Below, one piece after another: positions 34,258 to 45,067 of a DNA stretch of 64,000 nucleotides (positions are counted from its first letter, which is position 1; each line of letters begins with the position of its first letter). The notes below the pieces were generated by a model. The model was not told the DNA's origin. It saw only the letters and a program-made list of their open reading frames with translations, and made no database searches. The translations under genes were made by a program, and so were the position numbers. Source of the stretch: Dreissena polymorpha (Eukaryota; Mollusca; Bivalvia; Myida; Dreissenidae); assembly GCF_020536995.1 (NCBI RefSeq), contig NC_068356.1, positions 22,425,809-22,489,808 on the forward strand, given 5' to 3'.

Positions 34258-35884
34258 AAAACAAAAGGGCCAAGATGGCCCTAGTTCGCTCACCTGAGAG
34301 GAGTCAGTTCATTCAATCTTTACCTAATGTCAAACTTGACCTAGATATTGACCAGACATACATCCTGGTCAAGATTCATCATTATTGAACCAAACTCTGG
34401 CGTAGGGAGTGTTTTTGTTTTTTAAGATTTGAAATGGTGACCTATCATCAAACTTGACTAAAATATCTTTCAGCAAATTTGATAAAGAATGCTTGAGAAA
34501 TGTGAATACTAGAGTGTTTACAACCCAAATGTGGACGGACGGACAGCGGACAAAGACCTATCCTAAAACCTCACCTATGCATTCAGGTGAGCTAAAAAGT
34601 CTGTTTCCCCGATCTGAGCCATTTTCCAACTTGTCCAAGAAATCAATCAAACAAATGTATTGACTAAGTTTCACGATGATTAGGCAAAATATGTGACTTC
34701 CATAGCGTTCGATCACAAGGTTTCTCTCTATAAAGTCACATAAGGTAAACTGCCCACCCCCCTGGCAGCCATGTTTATTGACACATCGGGACCATTTGCA
34801 AACTCATCTGAGATATATATAAAACCAATCTTTTCACCAAGTTTCATGATGATAGGGCAAAAAATGTGACTTCTAGAGTGTTCACAAGCTTTTTTTTACT
34901 ATATAAATATAAGAAAACTGCCCCCCCCCCCCCCGGCAGACATGTTATTCAACTGACCGAAACCATTTTCCAGCTCAACTCTCATATCAAGGAAACATAT
35001 GTTCTGACCAAATTTCATTAAAATTGGGCAAAAAATGTGACTTCTAGAGTGTTCACATGTTTTCACTATATACATATAGAGAAAAATGACCCGCCCACTG
35101 GCGGCCATGTTTTTTCACCGATCTGGACCATTTTCGAACTCGTCCGACATATCAATAAAACCAATGTTTTGATTAACTTTCATGATGATTTGGCCAAAAT
35201 TGTGACTTCTAGATTGTTTACAAGGTTTCTCTATAGCCATGTCAGGAAAGCTGCCCCGCCCACTGACGGCCATGTTTTTCAACGGACCGGAACCACTTTT
35301 GAACTCTACCAACATATCATTAAGACAGACATTTAGACAAAGTTACATGAAGATTGGGCATTAAATGTGACTTCTACAGTGTTTACAAGCTTGCTTTTTT
35401 TTGACCTAGTGACCTAGTTTTTGATCCAGCATGACCCAGTTTCGAACTCGATCAAGATATAATTGGGACAAATCTTCTGACCAAGTTTAACAGCGTTAGG
35501 CATTGTAAAGTACTGCGTCTTTTTAACGCTTCTTATAAAGGTTAGATATTTTTAAACTAATAGATTTTTATTAAGGCACCGCACCAACACTGCAAAGTTT
35601 TCTTTTTATATCAATGGTACAGCCCAGTAAAATCGGGCTGTCCATTTTATGGCCGTTTTCGGCTTTTTTATGCAGAGTTCTATGTTAAGCAGTGTGCTCG
35701 GGCAATGGTTTATAACCGAAGTCCCGAGGGTAAACAATCCCATTAGTTAGTTGACCAAGTTTCATGAAGATCGGACAATAAATGTGGCCTCTAGAGTGTT
35801 TAAGAACAAAATAATATGGACGGACGGACAACGGACAAACACTGGTCACAAAAGCTCCCCTGAGCAATCAGGTGAGCTAACAAG
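34258..35884 (-). mobile_element. Compound AGCTCACCTGA-family element(s), reverse
   Basis: 34258 starts AAACAAAAGGGCCAAGATGG + CCCTAG. A first unit closes at 34598 with GGACGGACGGAC and a TTCAGGTGAGCT hairpin. A second set of ~190-bp cores (GGCCATGTTTTTTCACCGAT, CCAAAATTGTGACTTCTAG) runs on to GGACGGACGGACAACGGAC and GAGCAATCAGGTGAGCTAAC at 35884. Two elements appear joined. Between 35570 and 35720 lies unrelated sequence. Confidence 0.7.
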
Positions 35885-36207
35885 AAGCAAATCACACATG
35901 GGAATAACAGTTAATAATAATGTGAACAATAACTGTATGTATAGACAATGTGTCATCAACAGAACACTTGCATAGTTACACATTTGACACGAGTTCCTCG
36001 TATTTGTATTCAGATTTCTACCCTATGGAATAATCCATTTCATGTAGCTTCACTATTCATGTGTGCACATTTCCAAAGGAACATTACCATTACCATGCAC
36101 CGTTTTGTTTATGTTTCACAAGGACGTTGTTGTCAAATCTCTTCAGGTAAGTGACAACTTTTCCTACTTACTTAACAACTCAAGTTGTATCAAATTTTGT
36201 CTGGTAA

Positions 36208-36333
36208 TCAGCTGACCTTCTTCATAGTGAACATAGTATACTTTCCACAATCAACAGCCTTTGCAACCAATGCTGCGCACGCGCCTAACGTTGTCACCAT
36301 AGTGACAACCAACACCAGAAATGTGTCTGCCAT
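36208..36333 (-). CDS. Possible small secreted peptide or first exon
   Basis: A 41-codon minus-strand frame reads MADTFLVLVVTMVTTLGACA + ALVAKAVDCGKYTMFTMKKVS. The first ~20 residues make a plausible signal peptide. The ATG follows a possible acceptor (CTTATCTTTAG). It may end here at TGA, or splice at AAG|GTCAGC into an unseen exon. No family is recognised and the length is short, so this is tentative. Confidence 0.3.
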   Translation of the reverse strand: MADTFLVLVVTMVTTLGACAALVAKAVDCGKYTMFTMKKVS

Positions 36334-36379
36334 TTTCCCTACCGGAACATCTACTGAGATATCATTTGCAACCTAAAGA

Positions 36380-37790
36380 TAAGAAATTCATATTAAAATC
36401 GTAAAATTGTTAAAACCTGTCACTCAGTGTTTAAATATTTTATGCAATGACCCACCAGAAACACTTACATTCGAGATGACAATGGACATATACAACTTTT
36501 GTTTGACTCTGTGAGCCCTCTCAAAACATCCGCATAACCTGACCTCATTTTGTTGTAAAAATTGACCAACTTTTGGACTTGTTCAAATGGACTTAACATC
36601 TACTGGTACGGTAAGTGCTTGACCTGGAGGGAGATTAAGAAAATCCCGCGATACGCGGCGTTTTCATGATTTTGGACGCGGCGGTTAACGATCGGCAAAA
36701 CTGATACTGTGACGCGGCGGCCCTCGGCGTTGGCAACGCGGGGAAAACTTCGCGTTTTACAAGATAACGATCAATTAAATTTTGTTTGACTTCCTGATTT
36801 TCAAATAAAATTACATTTATTACAAGTACATACATGTACATGTAGTATAATATTTACAATAAAAAAAAAAACCAAGATAGATCGATCCCGACGTGGTTGT
36901 AGAAGTAGTTGTTGTTGTATAGAAAACTCGTTGATATACGACACACAAAACGTCGTCTTTTAACTAATACTTACCAATTAATATAAATACAGTTTGCAAC
37001 ATTGTTTTTATTTTGTTAATTTAATCCAAAGTTTTCATGTAAGCAGGTGATTTTCTATACTGAACATGTAAACAAATGACCCTATTAAAAGTTGCGATCC
37101 ATTAAAAGTCTGGCGAATCTGTGTGAATTTACAGGCATAACTTACTCAAGTAAACACATTCAACGAATGCATAATGAATGGTTTTAATTGTCGGAACAAA
37201 GTCAATTCTCTGCTTACTAATGCATTTAATTTCTCTTTTAGGTAGGTTATTCCATTAATTGCTAAAAGAAGGTGGTAATTATTGAGTTGATAGTTGCATT
37301 AAATATTCACAGTTGTATTCTAGTTGCGTCGAGTTACGTTTATTTTCTATGGGCTCCTGTTGTATGTTTGTTTGTATATTATTTTTGTTCTCTTTATTAC
37401 TCACGGTTATTTGCGTTGTTTTATTCACACCGTGTTCAACATGCATGTATTTAAATTATTTATAAACTACAAGTACTTAATGGTATATTAATATATAACT
37501 TTCTTCTTAAAATTGTAGAATTTACAAAACTTGTGACACATAGAAAACAGTTGCGTCGTTTCACATAATAAGTTTACTAAATTTCATACAAATGTCTTTT
37601 TCATTTCAAGTATTCCTCTTCATTATATCGAATGCCTTTTTGCATAATTCAACATACATGTTTGTATAAACACGCGTTATTGCAAAGTTATATTTGTTAT
37701 ACATAATACATGTGTATAATTGTACGATAAGAAATAAAAACTAAGGAGAAAAAAAATGTTGCCTGATTGTCTGTCTCCCCTTTCACACAT
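36380..37790. other. Intergenic, nothing firm
   Basis: A GC-rich patch at 36640-36760 contains iterated CGCGGCG (ATACGCGGCG, GACGCGGCGG, GACGCGGCGGCC) in otherwise AT-rich DNA. It looks like an old repeat fragment. The rest shows no gene or RNA. Confidence 0.4.
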
Positions 37791-37794
37791 ACAT

Positions 37795-38060
37795 CGTGTT
37801 GGGTATTATTACCAAGTTGACATTACACATGTCACACCGGCCCCTGTCCTGCTTATATATCGCTGTGTTTTAACAATAATTTTTTATGAAGGACATGTCT
37901 GTCACCCCTCTCACACGCCAGGATGGACCGTTTATGACACGAGTTAACAACAAGTAGACATCGTGTCGGGTATTATTACAAAGTTGATATTACACATGTC
38001 ACACTGGTCACTGTCCTGCCAATATGTCCGCGTTTTACAATAATTCTCAGGAAGGACATG
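37795..38060 (+). repeat. Two-copy ~100-bp direct repeat upstream of the Tudor-like gene
   Basis: CATCGTGTTGGGTATTATTA ... GTCACACCGGCCCCTGTCCTG ... GAAGGACATG (from 37795) recurs as CATCGTGTCGGGTATTATTA ... GTCACACTGGTCACTGTCC ... GAAGGACATG (from 37966). The second copy abuts the TATA box. Confidence 0.7.
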
Positions 38061-38066
38061 ATTATG

Positions 38067-38073
38067 TATAAAA
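38067..38073 (+). promoter_or_regulatory. Likely TATA box of the Tudor-like gene
   Basis: TATAAAA lies 164-170 bases before the ATG at 38237, so the predicted start is near 38098 with a leader of about 140 bases. Confidence 0.45.
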
Positions 38074-38236
38074 AAGAACAACTCACCAACCCAGCCTCAT
38101 TCATATATCGTGTCTCATGCTCTTTGGATTTATTTTAATAATAGTATACGCTCTAGAGTTATTTACTATTTTTGGTTCCGTGTTAATAACATTGTACAAT
38201 TAGAAGTGAATATAGTTGGATTATTTAACACACACA

Positions 38237-41200
38237 ATGGCACTGTGGAAACTGACTCGCACTGACAATCATTTTCTGGTTCGATACCTGGAGGACAGCA
38301 AAGTGCAAGTGAGATCGAAAGGACATTTCAAAGATGTTACAGATGAGGTAAGAATATACTGATATAAGTCCCTTAACTGTATATTGAGTATTTCTAGGAA
38401 AATTTTAAATAGCGGGTTTACTCATTTGCACTATCAAATTTACTTAAAACTAATTATCGAACATGTACATAACATCAATTATAGTGATACTTAAACTTGT
38501 TTGTATCCACCAACATCGCCAGAAGAATAAGGACAATAAAATATATAATGTAGGTACAATGTAGGTCGGAGTACCACTAAGCAGATGATTAACGCCGCTT
38601 ATTTATTGATAAAAACTTGGATTTTTTCACAGTTTGAATGTATTATGTTAATTCATATATATGAATTTTCAGCTAAGATGTAAACTACTTTCATCTGTAT
38701 AATTTGGGCAAATAAGTAAAATGCGGTATTCATTTTCTAACAAATCAAAATGGCAATTTGTACAAAGGCGAGGTTGTCTGGGCATGTCTGTGCATCTACC
38801 TGCCAAATTGTGAGATGATGCTCGAAATCTAGCGCGGTTTTAAATATTTTAGTCTTTATAACATAGTGTGTGTTTTTTTTAATTCTAATGAGTGTTTATA
38901 AATATATTATGCGTTTCAAGAAGCGGCTAGTTATTTATCTTTGTTTTCCAGGTTTCTTTATAAATGCTTAATATTCTATGTTTGATTGGCAGGAAATTAT
39001 GTAGGTTCAATAAATTTTCCCATAATATACAACAACAACATTTATTAGCTCGTAAGCATACACGCTTTTTAGCCAAATGCATAATACATAATACACAAGT
39101 GTAACGACATGGATGATAATTATTATGAAATTAGGTAATATTTATAAAAATTATGTAATGGAAGAAGTGAACATTTTATTTTACTGATTCATATCAAAAG
39201 ATATATCCTTTTAACACCGATTATGATAGTTGTTTATAAGAGATAAAGAGTACATTCATCTACATAAAAAGTTTCATTTTAATATTCATATTTGATTATT
39301 ACTCATCAAATTCTGAGAGAAAATAATATACATAGATGAATTAATTTGTTTCTAAATTGTTCCGTAAACAATTCGCATTATATATATAAGTTTGATATAT
39401 TAACGAAAACACAAAATAAGAAAATAAACAGATAAAATATATATATATACAAACAAAATTTCTTATTTTGTGTTTTCGTTAATATATCAAACTTATTTAA
39501 CGTTGGCCATATTTGAAAATATGACTTTAAAATTTAATAAGTTTTTCTTATTTCGTTTATTGCAACGCGCTAATTAATAAAATATGTTTGCACTGTCAAG
39601 TAATCAATCCTAAGAATATCCAGGGACCTATACAAACAAATTGTTTGTATAGGTCCCTGGAATATCTCATGCGGCTGAAATGTTTTTTTTATTTTTTGTT
39701 TTTTTCGGCGTAAGCTGCATAAGCCAGCTTTTCACCCTGACTTGACCTTTGTAAGTGTCCAATAAAATTCAAATAAAATTTCCCGCGGCTAGGTACGAAT
39801 GAATACACTTCATTTATTCCATTGGCTGATTTGAGTATACCACCAGAACATTGGAAACATATCCGCGTCTTTGTAACACTGTTTTGCTGTATGAAACAAT
39901 TTTATCTCTAATGAAAAGGCTTAATAGATAGAACAGTTTTACACTCAATTCTCGACATCAATACAGTTTGTGCGTACACCTTTTATTTTCAGAGTATTAC
40001 CAGCGCAAAAGCGTTTATACTTAAAAGGCTATGTTCTCATATTTAGTACTTACTTCCATATTCCTGTCAACATGTTAACATGTAAAAGTATAAAGAGCAG
40101 TGGAAGCGAGGCCTCACTTTAAAGAATTGCATTTCAACCCGCGAGGTTTCGGGTCAAGTCGCGGACATTCAGAGTTTATATACAGGTCATCACCGGAGTT
40201 CGCGGTCAGTAAAATAATCGTTATATAATAAAGACGCTATCCGTGAACTAGGTGACTTGGAATTTTCTTTAGACCAGAAATATGTTAAAAGAAGATATTC
40301 AGCAATATAATTATGGTATGTCAATAATAGATTCTTAATGTGTTTTCAACAATACAATGATAAATATTATTTTTAATAAATTTAACAATAATTATTCCAC
40401 CATATTGCCTAATGTACTAAAGTGATATTATGAGCATGTAACAGTTTATAGGTGTCTATCGCAACCGTTGATTATTTTTGATGTTTCTACTTCATATACA
40501 CTTATAGTAATTAATGCAGCATCAACATACTAAAACAATATACCAGAAAGAGAAAAATAATGCATTTGAATATTAACCGTACTTTCGTTTGACAACTGAT
40601 CATGCGTTAACGAGTTGAACCTAAATTTAGTTTTAGTGCAGATTTGTTCATACGACACAAAGACACAATATTGTTTTACGGATCATTTCGGCTTACAGGA
40701 CTGGGTGGGTCACGTAAGAATATCGAATATAAAATATATTTTTTATAAACAACTGGTAGCAAGGTGAGTTGCAGATAATTGATCAGTAACCACATTTTAA
40801 CTAACTATTTTGACCTGTTAATTCTTTTCAGCTCAATTCAACAGTGCAAAATGCCCATAATATCACTTTAAGCATGAGCACGATGATTCTCGATACTGTT
40901 AATAATCGAATCAAATAGCAATGCCCGACAGACCACTAAAACAGGTTTGTTCTCGTGTGGCCGGTTGACTCATATGTTTAAATTTCACTTCCATTCTTCT
41001 TTTGGTTTTCTGTTTTGTATCTATAGGTTTATGACCAGCAATATGTTATAATGTAAAATAAGCCGCGAAAACTCCCCGTAACATCCCGTACTGCGTGTGA
41101 TGCAGCTAAGAACTGCACAGAAAAAGACATTCGCTATCCTTGATCTCATTCATTAAACTATTTACGCCGTATATCTTTTTTAAAGATATTTCTTGTTAGT

Positions 41201-42396
41201 AAATGTAGCATTTCACTGATTACATATTACTTTTTTTGTATTTGTACTACATAAATAAAATACGAATTATTTACAAACAAAACACTGTCTAACAATAGTC
41301 GAAACTGCATTGTGACGAAACCTCCATAAATACATTATTTGATATGCCCAATTTTTTCCTTCATTATAATTTTGTTGATCCACATCTGATTTAGCATATT
41401 ATACGTTTTAATAAGATACTGTTTTATCGAGTTTTAATATTTTGGTCCGTTTTCGGTATGACCACTCAATCTTTGTGCATGGATGTAAATAGAAATGAAC
41501 GAAAGAAATCTTATTTAAATAATAGAGAAATGTACAAAGCAAGCTATAAAAAAGAATTGAATCATTTGTTTATTATCTGTTTATTTTGTCTGCAGATCTT
41601 GGTGGGTAGCAGATACCAAGTTCAGTGGGGAAACGCCAGACAGGTAACCCAAGCAGTCGTTCTGGCGACGGGTGCGCAAAACGACATGAAAGCCAGGGAG
41701 GCACAGAATCCATCAGTGGCCGTGGCCGCTCCAGCCGCCCAGTCGACTAAACCACCGGTAAAACGACCCAGGGTTCAAAAAAACGAAAAAGGGAAGGAGT
41801 TGGCGCGCATGGTTGCTGTAGGCCAGGGACAGGTGGCAGCGCCGATCGGTCCAGAGGGAGTGCCCGCACCTGTTGCTGTTGCGCTGCCAGCGACGGTGTC
41901 CCTTATTGTACCCGCTCCTACTACGCCGTCTGGCCCGTCAGTGGAGGTTCCCGTCACGGTTGCGCCGTCCTTACCGGTGACTGCGCCCGCCCCGAGTGTA
42001 CCCGCTCCAACTACGCCGTCTGGTCCATCAGTTGAAGTTCCCGTCGCGGTTTTGATGTATGCTCGTCACGTGACTGCGCCCTCTGATTCGACCACGCCCT
42101 CTGTTCAGGTGTCAGAGGAAGTGCCAGGAACAACACCGACCATACGCAGGCCTACCATCAGAATCCAGCGTCAATCTGACGACACAGTGGCGGCGGTCTT
42201 GACGGGGGTCCAGGCCTTGCTGGTCGCCCAAAATACTAAGTTTAGTAAACGATTTGACGCACAGGCTATGATGATACAGGACCTACACAGTGAAGTGCGG
42301 GACCTTTGCCACCAGGTGCATGCATTACAAACCCTCTACCACCGTGCGGTTTCGTCGGAACCGTCACCTCCACAAGAGACAGTGGTAGACTTTTGA
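38237..42396 (+). CDS. 303-aa protein: Tudor-like N-terminus, Pro-rich linker, coiled coil
   Basis: Exons 38237-38347 (37 codons) and 41596-42396 join in phase 0; donor GAG|GTAAGA, acceptor TGTCTGCAG. The N-terminus has short beta-like phrases (HFLVRYLEDSKVQVRSK, GSRYQVQWGN, QAVVLATGAQNDMKARE). These resemble the small Tudor/chromo-like module at the start of many invertebrate BEN-domain proteins (inference). A basic patch follows (PVKRPRVQKNEKGKELAR), possibly a nuclear signal. A ~130-residue Pro/Val/Ala/Ser linker contains VPAPTTPSGPSVEVPV twice. The C-terminus (AVLTGVQALLVAQNTKFSKR to VHALQTLYH) looks like a coiled coil. No BEN domain is present. Exon 2 is much richer in GC than its surroundings. 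A longer frame beginning at 41458 is only intron read-through. A chromatin or DNA-associated role is possible but unproven. Confidence 0.75.
39386..39496. repeat. Perfect 38-bp inverted repeat, 35-bp spacer
   Basis: The left arm starts ATAAGTTTGATATATTAACG (39386-39423). It is matched exactly by the right arm 39459-39496, which ends AATATATCAAACTTAT. The spacer is AT-rich. Perfect arms in an intron suggest a recently arisen or recently converted fold-back. Confidence 0.9.
39620..39660. repeat. Perfect 41-bp palindrome
   Basis: CCAGGGACCTATACAAACAA and TTGTTTGTATAGGTCCCTGG flank a single central A. Confidence 0.95.
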
Positions 42397-43140
42397 TTTG
42401 ATTCCACTTAGTTTATGTAGGGTTACATTTGTGTATGTTTACATGTATAAACAATGCATTTTAAAATAGTCAAACTTCATAAAGGCAATATATGTGCACA
42501 TTTATGCAGAAACAATATTAAACTAGTAGAATTAATTTTGTTGAAACATTTGTACCAATTGCAAGGGAAGTAATGGAAAATACATGTACATGTAGTGAGA
42601 AGTAATTAAAAATAGTAAAAAGTTCTCTCCCTTTGTCAAAATATGCCTCAAGTGGAAATGGGGAAAAGTGTGTAGTATATAAATATTTTATGCAATATTG
42701 GGAGTAAAATTTTAATCTTAGAATTTCATTCAATAATTTTATTTGAAATATTTTTTTATTTATTTTATTTTTATGAAGATAAACAGTAAACTTTTGAAAA
42801 GCTATAAAACATCACGGAGTGTATATCTAGAGTCCGTGGAAACATATACCAATTTAATCATGCCAGGTGCTAATTTTTCCCAAAATCGATAGGCTATGGC
42901 ATCTTCTCACCTAAAATGAGATCAGGTGATGTGGGTGCATTGATAGTGTTTAAAGACATCATCAATTCCAGTATCAAAGCTTTGTAGAAGAATAAATGGT
43001 TTGTCATTTTGTATGACTGTGGAGAACCATTTGTGCAGAAATTATGTGTAAATACATATACACATGTCAGCTAAATATATTTGTACAATACTTTTGTTGT
43101 AGCAGCAGTGAAAGTTTATAACTGTAACAATTCTTACAAT
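42397..43140 (+). other. 3' flank of the Tudor-like gene
   Basis: AATAAA at 42991-42996 is a candidate poly(A) signal; ATTAAA near 42516 is an alternative. No other feature was seen, and no PIGX membrane exon was found on the minus strand. Confidence 0.45.
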
Positions 43141-44737
43141 TAGAGATGCAACAGGTTACAAAAAACATAAACCGGTTAATCTTTTACTGTAACTGGTTAT
43201 TAAACGGTTAAGTGAACAACTTTAAAACGTAAAAGTATTATAGTATACTTATAATATCATATTGCTATTAGATGTACTCGCTATGAAAAGAAAGTAATTA
43301 AAGATTGCTTGCGTTGATTACTTAAACTGCCAAGTCAGTTTCTTAATAAGTGTATAATAACATTCATTTTAATAAATATGTAAATGTATGTTAGATTTTG
43401 CATTTATCTTTTCTGCGTAAAAAGTTTATATGAGTAATAAGTTATGCTCGCTTGGTCCTTGTTGGCTTGGGTACTACTTACATGTAAATGTACCGCAAGT
43501 ACAGAAAATATACTTACAGGAACCAGGCCAATTTATACTGCATCTGAGTTTTATTCCAGCCCAAAATCTGATGTCCTAAAGTGCGTAAAAAATTGGAAAA
43601 AAATGCTTTTTTGAGTAGGTGTTTCGATAATATTGAGGCCCTTTGACAGAATATTGACATAAGTATTACGACCAATTTAGCGTTAGAATTCCCAGGTACG
43701 TTTATGTGTATTTTCCGTACCCAGAGTACATTTAAGTATATTTAGGAGTACGCAGTATACATTTAAGTAGTACTACAGAATGTTAAAATTTTCCTGCCAT
43801 TATTTTGTTTTTGGTGGGGCAGCTTATGTTACTTTCACATCTTATTACTCACAACAATTTTGAGTTTCTTTGAAATAAATCTAAATATATATATTTTTAA
43901 CAAAATGCAAATAAAATATTTTAAATTATCATTATATTAATATAATAGCGATGTTACTTAGTATCATGAACTCAAATACTGCTAGTTACTTATGTTGCTA
44001 ATGTACCATTCCGAGCAATTACATAGATACAACGTTGATGAGCTTCTTTTTTTTATAACCTGATTGATTATTGTTTTGTAATTAAATTAGTTTGATAATT
44101 TGCTATCATAATTTAATCTTGCCTAACACAGTTGTGATGGAATTGTTGATGACATAAATAACTAACAATATTATTTAATTCAGATAAAAACAAACATTAG
44201 CAGGTCAAGACTTTAACAACGAATGCTAATCTTATTAAAATTGATATTTATCAGTATTGACACTTTATTTTCACGCGCAATCAGTGTTAAATATTGGTTA
44301 ACAAAAGCTAAAAATAAGCCATCCAATGTTTCAACTAAAGTTTATCGCCAGTTAATAAATTAGTCAATTACGTCTACGCTTATAGCCCCCTATCTCCGCA
44401 CTTGGAAAGATAATTTTTTCACAAGAAATACAAAACAATAGTGACAATTATCAAAACATACACCCTTTAATTCACCATAAAGGTATTGATTTATTGCATT
44501 ATTACTGTGCTTGTTGACACGTTATTTATTACCATCAATGGTGTGGCTGCTGTGGCATGTTGTTCTAACTGGTTGCCAGTGAATGTTGGCAGTATGTCAC
44601 GCGCAAAAAGTAAAATCGCAAGATTTATTCTATGAAAAAGGCATAATTAAAAAAAATCAGGTAAACCTTTTTCAAAAATATGTAACCAGTTAACTGATTA
44701 TTTTGGCAGATTAACTGGTTAACCTCTTGCATCCCTA
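43141..44737. mobile_element. Older hAT-type element, related to 12542-13810
   Basis: Ends TAGAGATGCAACAGGTTA and TAACCTCTTGCATCCCTA are inverted. Subterminal GGTTA/TAACC iterations (AAACCGGTTAATC, AACTGGTTATTAAACGG; CAGTTAACTGATT, GATTAACTGGTTAACC) echo the first hAT copy. Flanking octamers CTTACAAT and GTTTAAAT match at only 5 of 8 positions, so the insertion is old. A GTACCC-family element (43447-43776) is nested inside. No transposase was found. Confidence 0.7.
43447..43776. mobile_element. GTACCC-family element nested in the hAT relative
   Basis: It starts CTCGCTTGGTCCTTGTTGGC + TTGGGTACTACT, matching the 29749 end, and closes AAGTAGTACTAC without the last ~20 bases of the TIR. GTACC motifs are partly decayed. 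Confidence 0.7.
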
Positions 44738-44749
44738 GTTTAAATATAA

Positions 44750-44995
44750 ACAAGAGATGTGTTTGTCAGAAACACAATGCCCCTACTGCGCCGCTTTGAT
44801 ACATGTTTTTTACCTTTGACCTTGAAGGATGACCTTGACCTTTCACCACTCAAAATGTGCGGTTCCATGAGATACACATAGAAGTTATGAGCATTTTTCG
44901 AAACCTAAATTAGAAACCTAAATGCAAAGTGTGACGGAAAGACAGACAGACGGACAGTCCGATCACTATATGCCCTCCTTCGGGGGCATAAAAAC
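44750..44995 (-). mobile_element. ATGCCCCC-hairpin element, reverse
   Basis: AAACAAGAGATGTGTTTGTC ... GACAGACAGACGGACAG ... TATGCCCTCCTTCGGGGGCATA is the reverse complement of the element at 50430-50717. Confidence 0.85.
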
Positions 44996-45067
44996 TGTTT
45001 ACTTGAACAGACTGGCAGTGGCCATTAACTAATAAAACTCTTGACACTGTATCAGTATTTGTACTAC

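Larger units (their letters stand above)
38348..41595 (+). other. 3.2-kb intron of the Tudor-like gene
   Basis: AT-rich. It holds a 38-bp-arm hairpin (39386-39496) and a 41-bp palindrome (39620-39660). Otherwise nothing was recognised. Confidence 0.6.

Noticed and set aside
36640-36760. CpG-island promoter
   Set aside because: The GC-rich patch is only ~120 bp of iterated CGCGGCG, with no adjacent start codon or exon; more likely a repeat fragment.
41458-41595. Upstream extension of the Tudor-like exon starting at an ATG at 41458
   Set aside because: It is intron sequence ahead of a clear acceptor (TGTCTGCAG). The real N-terminus is the phase-matched exon at 38237-38347.
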